From Lasiosphaeria ovina (Eukaryota > Ascomycota > Sordariomycetes > Sordariales > Lasiosphaeriaceae), in NCBI GenBank assembly GCA_033439765.1, contig JAULSN010000006.1:1-64000 (forward strand): DNA of 64,000 nucleotides, in the 5' to 3' direction. Positions 21,281 to 32,181 of this stretch are shown here, one piece after another. Position numbers and translations under genes: made by a program. Numbering within the stretch: the first letter of the stretch is position 1; every line of letters starts with the position of its first letter. The notes under the pieces were generated by a model. It had not been told where the DNA came from. It did no database searches and saw nothing but the letters and a program-made list of their open reading frames with translations.

Positions 21281-23784
21281 GCTTGCTTGCTTGCTCGAAG
21301 ACCCTGTGAGACGAACGAGGCGGGGTTCAGTTGTGTCGTCGTTATCGAGGGATCGTTGCAGCCCAAGCTCCCCAAGGTGTACAGAAAGGATGCAGAGATG
21401 AGACAACACCAAAGGCCCTCCAAAAGGACAATAGCCAAGCCCTCTCTTCCTACTATAGCCTAATTCTTGGGCAATACCAAATAAGCAATATCGCGATAGC
21501 TTCAATGACGTGAGCCGGGATGCTTGAGTCGTGTGCGACTTCGAAAGGCGAGAGGGGTCGATGGTGGCAGCGGAGTCCTGATTTGGAGAAGTCTAGGGGG
21601 TGGTGGGGCAAATCAAGCTGAAGCTTCTTCACCTCAGCTGCTGAAAGGGGAAAGAGTGGTGGTCCTGCTTGCAGAACTCCACGGCCCTTAACAAAACGGC
21701 GGCTTCTGTTCGCTTGTCCACGAAACCTTAGTATCACATTTGCGGCGCATGCGAGTGAGTCTGGTGAAGTAATGGAATGCCTGAAGCTGTCTGCAGCTTC
21801 CATGGCGCTTTCCCTTCCTGGTTCTCGCCGGATGGAGGCAGCTATCTTTCTTTCTTTCGTTTTTTTTTGACCGTTTCCCCGCTCTCTTCGTTATGAAACA
21901 AAGAATTCTAGCGCTTGGCGCTGCGAACTGATGACGCCGTTAAGAAGCAACGTGTTTTTGCCGTCGAAAAGCTCCACTACCGACACGAAAATAGAGTTTA
22001 GCTAGACATTACAAGTTGATGGGGCACGCAGTATGATATGAGGGAATGCATTTAATGTCTTGTCAATGGAGTTTCCCTGGCCATATAGCAGTCATGTCGA
22101 GAATGTCGGATGGGTGATGCGCCTCGCTGAACTCTATTCGAAGACATATCGGAACCAAAAGCCGCCATCAGCCTCTTACCGGGGAGGTCTATCATTTGAC
22201 CTGTTCAGGGCAGCATGGTTGGTTGCTAGGTTTAGACCCAAGAAGGGGTGGCCTTGCCTCGCCTGAGAACTCCTGAGGCTCAGGTTGCATTTGGGTAACG
22301 GACCGATCGGCCACCCGCCGGGCTGTGCCTGGTAAACCGGGCTTTGCATCAGCCCGACTGGCGGCGGCCAATTTTCGTCCGCCATGCACATGTGACTCCT
22401 CGGTTCACCACCTTTCCGCATTGGACCACGATCTGATAACAATGCAGGAAAGTGCGTCCCAGCCCTCGGCCATGAATGGCACACTCGTCCGAGACAAAAA
22501 CGACTCGAACCTTTGGTCTCTTAGTTTACGTCCTCATATCGCGAAACTCGGTTCAAAAATAGGACAAATGTATGCAGGCACAGATGAAAGTCGATTTGAT
22601 CACGGCGACGAAGCCCCTGAGGTTCGTCTTCTAGAAGCCTCCAGACGCCAAAGCTTGGCCTCCATTTCCTTCTTGGAGCCAGGATAGTGCGGAGCATGAC
22701 GATCTGAAATTTACGGAAATCTCGCTTGAAACTGAGGTACGAAGAGCCGACGGCATGGTCATCCCAGCGCGACGGTGACGGGTCACCTCCCCTTGCCCCG
22801 AGCTGCCGCAGCTTTGGACTGCGTCCTATCGTGGTCAGAGTACTCTACCGAGGACGAGGGACGGCTTGGACACGGGACGAGCTCGGCGTTACGACAGGGT
22901 TCAGCGATGGCTAATTGTGGGGCCGGAGGCTAGCCCCCCACAAAATCACCCCCGTTGTCGTGTCCGGTTTGTCTTCGTTTTGCGCGTCGCGGAAGGAGCC
23001 ACGCCCCGCTCAGCCCGCGTCCGAGTCTTCCGCCAGGCTCCTGCCATTCGTCATCTTGTCTCTGCCTGGAGGCCTGGCTTGCCTTTTTGAAGCTTGGAGG
23101 GGCAGACAGACTTGCGTACGTACGCACATCGTGCGGGCCTGACCAAAGAGAGGTAGGTGCGGGAGAAGGGGAGGAAGTGCATGCAAGATGAATCACCGCT
23201 CCTCGACATGACACCCACACTGCTGCTTCAGGCGGCGAAACATTCACAGCTTCCTAGCTTCAAGCTTGGGTGGGTGTCGTGCAAGTGGCAGTATGCAATG
23301 CAGTGAGAGAATTGGATAGGGGCCACCCCTGGAGGCTTTGAAGATACCAGGTGGTCAATTGGGGCAACATATAATCTTTCGCGTTCGTAGAATGTCGTCG
23401 ACATCATTAGTCCATTTTGACTTCTCTTCGACCTCGCTCGATTATTTGGCGAACTCGAGCAGAGAAACCCTCACGCAGCAAACCATACAACCTCCAGGCA
23501 TTTGAGCCGTGCGGTATTATAGTATTTCAGGTGCCCGGTATTGAGGCAGAGCCAGCCCTGACTAATAACTGACGTTCCGAGTCCACCCGCGCTACCTACC
23601 CCAACGCCCCCTTCTGGAAGAGGAAAAAAAAATCGCAATCTGTCAAAGCTGTCTGCCACAAAACCTCTCCAATTCCTCACAGTCGCTCCCTACTTTTGCC
23701 CTTCTTTTGCTCGATTCCACATCACCCAGTAATACCAACCCTAATCCAGATCGCGCGTTTGTTTGACGACTTCACTGTCGTCAA
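21281..23784. other. Long intergenic region between ERG8 and the PPR gene
   Basis: ERG8 and the PPR gene diverge from here. About 2.5 kb of mixed composition with many short overlapping ORFs and no motif I can support. It contains both promoters; I see no gene, RNA or repeat. Confidence 0.45.
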
Positions 23785-24095
23785 ATGAACCTGCAATTGC
23801 GCTTCCATAAATCCTCTCTTGTAAGTTGATCCATCATCCCATTTTGGCTTCCTTTTTTTACCCTCCGCACGCGCCAGTGTCGCGTGCGCCTCCCGCGTAC
23901 CTTTCGTTTCCACCCCTCTCCCGGGCCATGCGCATACGTGACGGCCTCCCAGCCGTCGACGAGCTCCTCATGTGATATCAGTATCTACCATGGACCTGGA
24001 GTCACTTGGGAGCTGGATGTTAACACTTTGGCACACTGTTTACTAACAAAGACGTTTGTGTAATGTAGAATCTCTCCTCTCCAGGCGTCTCCTAA
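23785..24095 (+). promoter_or_regulatory. Possible spliced uORF ending directly before the PPR start
   Basis: The PPR leader seems to contain an intron, 23821-24068: GTAAGT donor, branch ACTAAC at about 24042-24047, TAG acceptor. An ATG at 23785 gives 12 codons before the donor. After splicing it continues in phase for eight codons and stops at TAA 24093-24095, immediately adjacent to the PPR ATG at 24096. If the CAG at 24084 were used as acceptor instead, the uORF would overlap the main start in another frame. Such an arrangement could limit or permit reinitiation at the main ORF; that is inference. Confidence 0.4.
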
Positions 24096-27000
24096 ATGCC
24101 CTCCGTCTACTCGACCGTGTTTCAGAACTTCATCCGTCAGGGATTCACAAAGTCCATCTCTCTTGGTTACGCCCAGTCGGTCGTAGCTGCCACTCATCCT
24201 CATGTTCTAAACCCCCAGAACCGCCCGTCTTTTGCGCGGCGCCACAGCACTCGGATCAGCCGTGTCTCGAACTTCGGCCTTCAGAGTGCCTTCCACCACT
24301 CGGGCCCCAGCTCGCATGTTGCTGTGCCGGTAGAGCCTCGCCATGATGTCCCCGTCGAGCATGGCGGGCTGGACGCCTATTTCGAGCAGCTGCAGCAGTC
24401 GACGGAACAGCCCGGTGAAGAAGACGGCGAGTGGGTTCAGTTCCAGTTCCCGAAGCGCATCGAATGGAACCCCACACCGGCTTCCGTTCTCCTTGGGTCC
24501 GATACGAGGACTCTTGCGCTCGAAAGCGATGTAGCTCCCGGCCATGAGGCCCGCGCACCTGTGTCGCCGGAGGACGAGGCAGTCCTGGCCCGGATCGATG
24601 CCGCTCTCGAGAAAGAGGTAGAGGTTCGCAAAGAGCTGGAAGCGTTGGAAGAAGAGGCCGAATCCCTCAGAGCAGTGTCGCCCGCCCTGGCCGACCAGCG
24701 ACTCGAGGAGATCCGATCTCGCATGATCACCCCGGTGTCTCGCGCTCGAACACCAGCTAGCATCGCGCGGACCGCTACACCCCCAGTCGACCCGCAGTCT
24801 CGGACCTATGCAGACCATCTGACAAAGCTCTCCGAGGCATCGCGCTATGCCGAGATCCCTGCCGTGTTCGAGGCGATGCTGGTCGCTGGTGTCAAGCCCA
24901 TTGCCGAGTCTTACAATGCTTTGCTCATGTCGGCTATCCACATGCCCTCGGAGAGATCTCACGTCGTCTCCAAGGCACTGGATATCTACGCCGATATGCT
25001 CCGGCGGAAAGCTTCCCCGGACGCTGACACGTTCAACATCCTGGTCGGTCTACTCGCGTCTCGGTCGCTTGAGGTTTCAACCCTCAAAAGGTCGCTCGAG
25101 GACAAGCGGCTACGGTTCGGAGGCATGGAAGAGGCTGGCAAGTTCATGTTTGCGTCGCACGAAATCGAGCATGACATCCTGTCTGAGGATGACCGTCTGG
25201 ACCTGGCCTTGAAGCTCTTCGAGACTTCAGCCCAGTCAGGCAAGGCGTTCTTTTCATCCGAAACATACCACCAGCTCATCTCGGCCTGTGCCCAGTCGGG
25301 CCGCGTTTCTGATATGCTCAAGCTCTTCGAGCATATGGAGGCACACCAGGCGACACCCTACGCTGCCACCTTTCCCGTCATGATCACCGCTTTTGCCAAG
25401 GCGGGGGACCTCATCAGCGCCGTCGAATGCTATAACGAGTACCGCAATCTTGCAATTGCCAACGATAACAACGAGCCATCTCTGCGAGACCGGCTTGATG
25501 CTCAGGTCTACGCTGCCGTGCTCCATGCGTACGTCATCTCGGACAAACTGGAAGGTGCCATGAAATTCTACAAGAAGATTGTCAACGAGTATGGTGTTCG
25601 GGCGTCGGACATAAACGGCGCCATCATTGCCGGCGGGTTTGTCAAGGCCTTGGTCGACCGCGGTATCTATTCGGAAGCGCTCCGCTGGGCCCAGAAAATT
25701 GAGGACGAGAACAGAAGTCGTGCGATGAGCGAGGTTACAATCGTTGCGGCTGACCACGGCGATAAGCATACCGCTGTAGCCGCCTTTTCCAACATCAACC
25801 CCTTGGGTGATGTTGCCTCGCCGGCCATTGCCATGCTCGCCATGAGTGTTCGCGAGGGTGACGTCGCTACTGCTTCGCGGTACTGGGCTGTCTTGAGCCA
25901 CCCCGAAACTCAGCCCACGCCAGCCTTCATTGAGCCGGCAACCATGTACGCTATCGCCATGATTGGCTCTGGTCAGGTAGGCGAAGGCTTGACCGAGGCT
26001 GAGCACATGTTCCAGCGGATCCGTGACAGCGCGGGTGAATCTAGCGTGCAATTGATAGATGAGCTCGAGGAGGGCACAGAGTTTATCTCGAGATTCATGG
26101 CTGCTCGAGGCGTTTCCGATCCCCGGAATAGCATGCCGCTGGTACCCCACGCTCCTACGACTCTTTCTGCTTCAGTATTCCCGCTGACACCTACTGACAC
26201 GGACCACGACGAGCATTACGACCCATACGCCCATACGTTGGACGTCAGGGCCTCAGGCTTGATTGCTGCGGACCTGGATTCCAGCCTCAAGGTACCAAAG
26301 TCGAGCAGCAAGCAGGGAGATGGTTTTCCAGCAGCACTCGCACGGCTTCGGAACGTTCGCCGGGCCGGTCGTCATCCACGTTACGAAACATACGCCCGGC
26401 TCATTGTTGCTGCAGCCCGCATTGGCGCCCGCAAGCTAGATTCATGTATCGAGATTCTTGTCTTTGCGCGCAACGATGTTCCGCCACTGGCCGAATATCC
26501 GGCAGTCTGCTCTGGCTGGTCCAAAATTCTGGATTCCATGGTTCACGCCTGCTTAACCCTTGGCAAGAGAGACATGGCCGAGAGATACCACCAGGAACTG
26601 CTTTCAATGGGCGGCAAACTGTCGGCCAATACTTACGGCCTTTACATCACGACGCTGGAGAAGAAAACGGAGAGCTCTGACGAAGCCACTGAAGCTGTCA
26701 AGATCTTTCACCGCGCCAAGGAAGAAGGGGTCGAGCTCAACTCGTTCCTGTACAACGCCCTCATTGGCAAACTTGGCAGGGCTCGCCGCATTGACGATTG
26801 TCTCTTCTACTTCGGGGAGATGCGCAATCTCGGAATCAGGCCCACCTCGGTCACTTACGGCACCATTGTGAACGCCCTCTGCCGGGTCTGTGACGAGAAA
26901 TTCGCGGTTGAGCTCTTCGACGAGATGGAGGCCATGCGCGGCTATCAGGCACGCGCGGCACCGTATAATAGCATGATGCAGTTCTTCCTGCTCACGAAGC

Positions 27001-27662
27001 GCGACAGGTCCAAGGCCCTCCACTACTATGAGCGCATGAAGAAACAGGGTCTCGCTCCTACTTCGCACACGTTCAAGCTTCTCGTCGACATTCACGCCAC
27101 CCTGCAGCCCGTGAATATGAAGGCCGCCGAAAGAGTTCTGGAGGAAATGCGGGCTTCTGGCGAGGCTCCTGAATCCGTTCATTACGCTTCTCTGATTCAT
27201 GCCTACGGTTGCGTCCACCACGACTTGCCAGCCGCCCGTCTTGTCTTCGATAACGTGATGGAGAACCCGTCGGTGGCCCCTGCTCCTGCCCTGTTCCAGG
27301 CCTTGTTTGAGGCAATGGTTGCCAACCATCGGGTTGCCGACACTGAGCCTGTCCTCGTCAACATGGCGGACAAGGGTGTGCACATGACTCCCTACATCGC
27401 AAACACTCTGATTCACGGTTGGGCTGCCGAGCAAAATATCGACAAAGCAAAGCAGGTCTACTCGGCTCTCGGACGCAATAAGCGGGAGCCAAGCACTTAC
27501 GAGGCCATGACGCGAGCGTTCCTTGCCGTTCACGACCGTGCAGAAGCTGAAGCTGTCGTCGGCGAGATGCGCACTCGCGGATATCCGGATGCTGTGGTCA
27601 ACAAGGTTACGGCGCTGTTGAGAGGCGGAAATGCCGATGAGCCTACCCCGGCCAATGCATAA
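24096..27662 (+). CDS. Large mitochondrial-type pentatricopeptide repeat (PPR) protein
   Basis: A single exon of 1188 residues. The N-terminus is rich in Ser, Arg and Gln with few acidic residues (MPSVYSTVFQNFIRQGFTKS), as expected of a mitochondrial presequence. PPR-like helical repeats start around residue 230 and recur to the C-terminus, for example ESYNALLMSAIHMPSERSH, SYNALL-, TYHQLISACAQSGRVSDMLK, SFLYNALIGKLGRARRIDDC, SVTYGTIVNALCRVCDEKFA and SHTFKLLVDIHATLQPVN. A charged coiled segment lies around 165-200. The architecture resembles fungal mitochondrial RNA/translation factors of the PET309/cya-5 type, but I cannot separate that from other fungal PPR proteins by eye. Long antisense ORFs are shadows. 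Spacing from the leader intron and an in-frame TAA just upstream fix the start at 24096. Confidence 0.9.
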   Translation: MPSVYSTVFQNFIRQGFTKSISLGYAQSVVAATHPHVLNPQNRPSFARRHSTRISRVSNFGLQSAFHHSGPSSHVAVPVEPRHDVPVEHGGLDAYFEQLQQSTEQPGEEDGEWVQFQFPKRIEWNPTPASVLLGSDTRTLALESDVAPGHEARAPVSPEDEAVLARIDAALEKEVEVRKELEALEEEAESLRAVSPALADQRLEEIRSRMITPVSRARTPASIARTATPPVDPQSRTYADHLTKLSEASRYAEIPAVFEAMLVAGVKPIAESYNALLMSAIHMPSERSHVVSKALDIYADMLRRKASPDADTFNILVGLLASRSLEVSTLKRSLEDKRLRFGGMEEAGKFMFASHEIEHDILSEDDRLDLALKLFETSAQSGKAFFSSETYHQLISACAQSGRVSDMLKLFEHMEAHQATPYAATFPVMITAFAKAGDLISAVECYNEYRNLAIANDNNEPSLRDRLDAQVYAAVLHAYVISDKLEGAMKFYKKIVNEYGVRASDINGAIIAGGFVKALVDRGIYSEALRWAQKIEDENRSRAMSEVTIVAADHGDKHTAVAAFSNINPLGDVASPAIAMLAMSVREGDVATASRYWAVLSHPETQPTPAFIEPATMYAIAMIGSGQVGEGLTEAEHMFQRIRDSAGESSVQLIDELEEGTEFISRFMAARGVSDPRNSMPLVPHAPTTLSASVFPLTPTDTDHDEHYDPYAHTLDVRASGLIAADLDSSLKVPKSSSKQGDGFPAALARLRNVRRAGRHPRYETYARLIVAAARIGARKLDSCIEILVFARNDVPPLAEYPAVCSGWSKILDSMVHACLTLGKRDMAERYHQELLSMGGKLSANTYGLYITTLEKKTESSDEATEAVKIFHRAKEEGVELNSFLYNALIGKLGRARRIDDCLFYFGEMRNLGIRPTSVTYGTIVNALCRVCDEKFAVELFDEMEAMRGYQARAAPYNSMMQFFLLTKRDRSKALHYYERMKKQGLAPTSHTFKLLVDIHATLQPVNMKAAERVLEEMRASGEAPESVHYASLIHAYGCVHHDLPAARLVFDNVMENPSVAPAPALFQALFEAMVANHRVADTEPVLVNMADKGVHMTPYIANTLIHGWAAEQNIDKAKQVYSALGRNKREPSTYEAMTRAFLAVHDRAEAEAVVGEMRTRGYPDAVVNKVTALLRGGNADEPTPANA

Positions 27663-28621
27663 CTGTGTGCACCTCGTTTTTATTTTCTTGTGTTTACTTT
27701 TCGTTCTTTTTTCCTTTGTAATTTCCTTGACTTGGTATGATACCCCCTGTGCAACGGATGTGGCTGGTTCGGCTGGGTTCATAATTTGAGGCGCGTGTGT
27801 TCCCGGGGATCACAGGGCGGGAACCGGGAAATTTGAGGCTCACTTGATCAGCCTGTTGTGCCGAAGATTATCATTCCACATTTCCTGTGTCATTTCCTTT
27901 TTTTGACTTAATATAAAAGGGGTTCGGTTTTCTATTGGTCACTGGTCAGCGAGAGGCGTTGGTTTTTTTTTCACAACCGGGGGCCCCGACTTGAGTTTGC
28001 AAGTTCGTGAGGCTCGGTTAGTCTTGCATTTTTTTGCGGGTTGACTCAGGATGGACTGGTTGGGAATGGCAACTTGGGCAGGCCTATCGGCATCGCCCTG
28101 GCTGGCCCGTATAGAAAAATCTCCACTTTACATAAAGAAAGCATAACAACACATTTGAAGCGGGGGAGGATGGGCATCTAGAAGGCTGCGAGGCTAGGGA
28201 ACTATGGGAAGGGAAATGGGATCGCATCATCATCGGGTTGGCGGCTCATTGGGAACGGAGGAAGTCAGCCAGGTTGCGCAAGAGGATACTCTCTCTCTGC
28301 GCCTCGGCTGCGTGGGGATCATCTGAACTCGCTTCTGTATTATACCGGCGATGAATATGAAACGATTCATGCCTTGTACCAACCTGGGTCCTGGATTGTG
28401 CTGCGGGACTTTGACGTGATGTTGTGATGTTGTGTCGTTGTCTGGCGGGGAGAGGTTCGGACACTGGTTTTATTTCGCGTGTACAGTCCTATGCAGTGGC
28501 TTTCCTCCTCACTCGATGGTTGCAAAAAGAAGGGGGAGATGGGGCAAAAAAGAGAACTGAGAGATGCTCCACCCCCAGAACCTGGGACAGTTGCACCAAT
28601 CCCTGCACCAGAAGATTCAAA
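27663..28621. other. 3' flank of the PPR gene and spacer to the tRNA
   Basis: T-rich 3' flank followed by featureless sequence. A T6 run on the minus strand at about 28543-28548 may end tRNA transcription. No gene is seen. Confidence 0.4.
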
Positions 28622-28693
28622 TGCCCACACTCGGAGTCGAACCGAGGACCTTATCATTACTAGTGATACGCTCTACCACTGAGCCATGCGGGC
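28622..28693 (-). tRNA. tRNA-Thr (anticodon AGT)
   Basis: The 72-nt minus-strand sequence folds as a complete cloverleaf. The acceptor stem is GCCCGCA with TGTGGGC (one G-T pair) and discriminator A. The D arm is GCTC/GAGC with loop AGTGGTA. The anticodon stem TATCA/TGATA holds loop CTAGTAA with anticodon AGT, read as inosine-GU. The T arm is CTCGG/CCGAG with TTCGACT. B-box GGTTCGACTCC and A-box-like TGGCTCAGTGG are present. There is no intron, and CCA is not encoded, as in eukaryotes. Confidence 0.95.
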
Positions 28694-29145
28694 TTTATTG
28701 TCGTTTGTTGAAGTTGATCTGGGTATTGTGCAATTTGTTGCGAGTCTTTTCCTTTTGCCTTTCTTTTTTTTTAACTCTGTGCCCCTCAATATCAAAGTCA
28801 AAGGGCAAGTGGAAGTGGAAGTGAAGTTAAAACCTGTGCATCATTCTTTCATCTTATTACTTGCTCAACTTAATTATTGGACATATCTGCGGTTTCAGAT
28901 AATGATCTGCTTCCGTCCGTTAATTGCACAGTGCTGGAAGAATGAGACGGAAGGGACAATGCAGGTCCTGTATTGTTTGTTTTTGCTACTCAAGTACCTA
29001 ATAGTCTAGCTGTGCGGTGGTGAATGAATTGCATGTCTCCGTTCACCGTCCCTGAACGCAACTGCAGGTAGTGAATGGTTCGGGGTAGTAAGCCTCGGGC
29101 AGCAGTCCAGATCATTACCCCGGTAATGGGTAAGGTAGATATGGA
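28694..29145. other. Spacer between the tRNA and the 108-aa gene
   Basis: AT-rich, no gene seen. Contains the tRNA 5' flank and the 3' flank of the small minus-strand gene. Confidence 0.4.
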
Positions 29146-29577
29146 TTACGACTTGTCCTTGATGGGCACGTCCTTGCCCGTGGCGCCCTGGTACTTGTCG
29201 CGAATGAAGTCGGAGATCTGCTCGTCCTTGGCCTGCTCGAGCGCGCTCTCGTTGCTCTGGTCCCCCTGGCCAAAGACATTCTGCTGCACGTAGTCGACGC
29301 CTACCACGACAATAGAATATATTAGAACTAGATATTTGGGTATTGGTGGAGTGGTGATTGGGGGTTGAAGGTGAATGTGTAGTGGAGGAAAGAGGATAAA
29401 CGCACCCTTGTCGACCGCGTCCTCGTTCTTCTCGCTCTCTTTGCCTCCGCCGGCAGCGGTATTGAGCTTGTCGATGAAGCCTCCAGACCCGGACGAGCCC
29501 TCCTGCTGTGTCTGGCCCGTCTGCTCTGTCACGTCCTCCTGCTTGTTGCCGCCGGTGAGCTTGTTGACGAAATCCAT
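29146..29577 (-). CDS. Small hydrophilic protein of unknown function (108 aa), two exons
   Basis: Exon 1 is 29577-29406 and exon 2 29300-29146. The intron 29301-29405 (donor GTGCGT, acceptor TAG) joins EDAVDK to GVDYVQQNVFGQG in frame, giving 108 residues. The protein is very hydrophilic and rich in Gly, Gln, Lys, Asp and Glu, starting MDFVNKLTGGNKQ and ending KDVPIKDKS. The repeated short motif FV/IDKLN.. (DFVNKLTGG, GFIDKLNTAAGGG) and the DYVQQNVFGQG segment suggest a short amphipathic-helix repeat, as in small stress-related or intrinsically disordered fungal proteins. I do not know a function. Frame-perfect splicing and the absence of stops support a real gene. Confidence 0.78.
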   Translation of the reverse strand: MDFVNKLTGGNKQEDVTEQTGQTQQEGSSGSGGFIDKLNTAAGGGKESEKNEDAVDKGAFILFPPLHIHLQPPITTPPIPKYLVLIYSIVVVGVDYVQQNVFGQGDQSNESALEQAKDEQISDFIRDKYQGATGKDVPIKDKS

Positions 29578-32181
29578 GATATTCAGTTTTGTGAGATTGT
29601 TAAGAGAGGAAGTTGAATACTGAGGTTGATGAGATGAATTATGGCAGAACAATGATCGGAAATGAGCTGCTTGATATAGGCCTGTCTGTTGAGCGGCGGG
29701 ATGAGAGCTGGCGGATTTCAGGAAAGCAAGCTTGACGGGATGATGTAATAGGGGCAGCGCCAAGGTGGCACCTAAGCAGGCTTTCGAGACGTACACGTAC
29801 TGTAGGAGGCGGGTAGCACCCGCGCTACGGCTTGCCAAAACGGCGGCCAGCCATAAAGAAAAACAGGGCCGCGCTCCGATGTTGCACCCGCTGCTCTGCA
29901 CTGTGCAACAGCACGTGGAACCTGCTTTCGTCGTATGATGTGGGCTGAGGCGAGGGAAATATTGTCGCGTGTTTTCAGGAGTTGTGTCCAATCCGGCATG
30001 GAAAATTCATAGAGCCCTAATAAGAGGGCAGTTGTTCTTGATGCAACACTCGAGGTCTATATTTGAAACTCTTCTTCTTTCTTACAAAAGTCCATTCACC
30101 TGAGGGGGAAAAAAGGAAGTTATCTTCAAAATCCCTGACAGATCAGCTGCGCATCGACTGCTGTCTAACGGCCCGGTCCTTTCCCATCTCGAACCAGGAC
30201 TCACTCGACATGCGCATCAGCCCATGTGGCTCTGTCCGACAGTCTCGGACTTGATGCAATCGCACCACTCTCGGGATTCACACTTCGAAAAAAACGTGCC
30301 AGCAAAAGTCCCCGACCCATGCGTGTTTCTCGACACAAGGTCGGCTCGGATGCTGCACAACATTGGGCCTTTCCTGGTCAGGAGACCTCGGCTTCCACTC
30401 ATCCCACGTCACGAGGCCAAGGGAATTTCCGGGAGCAGCAATCTCCCTTCTCTGGCGGTGGAAATATGAGGTATTTCTTCCATGCAGACTTCAAGTGACT
30501 CAGAACCTGGGCTGGCCGCGTGATTGGACCTCCATCAAAGCTGATGTCATTCACGAACACATTGCGGTGCCTCAATCTCATCATTGTCCTCAAGTTGCCG
30601 ATACCAACATCGGCAAGATATGGTATCGGTGCCGTCGCCATCAAACTGAAGAAGAAGAAGCCGAGACCACCTCGTCTGTGTCATAATTAGCACGGGTTTC
30701 GAGGAAAGGTCGAAGGGTCTGGGACTCCGCTCAGATCCCATGGGCTAATGGTGCCTTCCCCAACATCTCGGACGGCCTACCTTCCTCTTCACAACCCCCG
30801 GAAGGTCATCTCCCCGTCGGTCTTCGCCCAGAGCCACCTTCACTGACATTTAGACCAAAAGCCATCGGGCCGACCATAACGACCAGCCCACATGGTGCAT
30901 TGGTCAATGCCGATGATGATAAAAATATAAGATCTAATTTGTTCATCTAACAAATGGACAAGGTTCAATCCTGAGATTAGCCACCTTGGAATTAATTTTC
31001 CTGGGTCTCTCAGAGACTCCAACTAGCTAGTAATGCTAGACAGTGCGTCAGCCTCCGTGGGGGGGATCGTACTTGTTTATGATGAAAAACGTACCTATCT
31101 GAGGCATTAATTTTTGTCAGCATCCAGCTTTTGTTGTTGCACTTTCCGACAAGGAACTGGGGTCCGTTTTTGGCGGAAGGGAGATAGGCGTGTTTGTAAA
31201 TTAACAGTAAAGAGATGGACACTGAAACATTGTTAGTTCTGTTGGCATCCAAATTTTGTCGCTTGAACTGGGAGATTGGGTTGGATTAACACGTACCTTA
31301 CATGTAACTTGAGGAGGAAAGAGAAAGGGAGAAAATAATCTCAGAAAATGGGGGTGCTGGATATTTATGCTGCTAACCCAATTCGTTTTGTGAATTAAAG
31401 CCTGTGCGAAGTTTCGAAGATGAAAACTTTGATCGCCCTTAAAGTTGCGGAATTACCGGCACGGTTCAACACAGCTTTGTATCAGCTCTAGATAACCCTA
31501 AACCTGCATCAGATTAGGAATCACTCCAACTTGATTGAGCAGAGCGGCTGAAATCCATGTTCCCTAGAACCGTACTTGGGTCCAGGCCTTCCACGCCAGT
31601 ACCAAAACTCGGGCAATCACAACCTGAATGCAAACGTAACAACAGAACCCCTGTTGCCGCCTGCAGGCGCTGGCGACCTGGTAGGTTGGGGGTTGGAGGG
31701 CGCGGGAGTGGCTTGTATGTTGTGGCTCGCTCAAAACCAGAGAGGAGCAATTGAAACCTCTTCGACGCCTGCCAATTACCTTATCTGCGGGGGGTCTGGC
31801 AACCAAGTGCGTGCTCGCTGCGCCTTCAAATATCTAGGTTGCTGCCGATGGGCAGCCCGGGGCGGTGACGCAGCGCCCAATCGGGAGGGAGGAAATTGCC
31901 CAGAGCCCGTCCACCCACTAGACAGCCCATAAGTGAGCCCGTGGATACACAACAGGAAGGCGCAGGGCAAGATGGGGCAGAAAAGTGTCTCCGCGCCCAA
32001 CTTGGCTGCCTTGGCTCCCCGACTCCCATGGACGTTTCGCCGCCTTCGACTTGAATCCCCTCACCGTCCACACTCTCCGCTCACTCACCCCAAAGCACCT
32101 GCCTTGAGGTAGATTTTTTCATCAACGATCGACGGGCCTTTTTGGCGACACTCTCGTCGATTTACTGGGCTAATTAGAACC
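29578..32181. other. Intergenic between the 108-aa gene and the STAND pseudogene
   Basis: About 2.6 kb with short ORFs on both strands, none with a motif. Marks the change from core genes to the accessory region. No repeat or RNA gene is seen. Confidence 0.4.

Noticed and set aside
26604..27782. Minus-strand open frame of 392 codons
   Set aside because: Antisense to the C-terminal PPR repeats; no recognisable domain.
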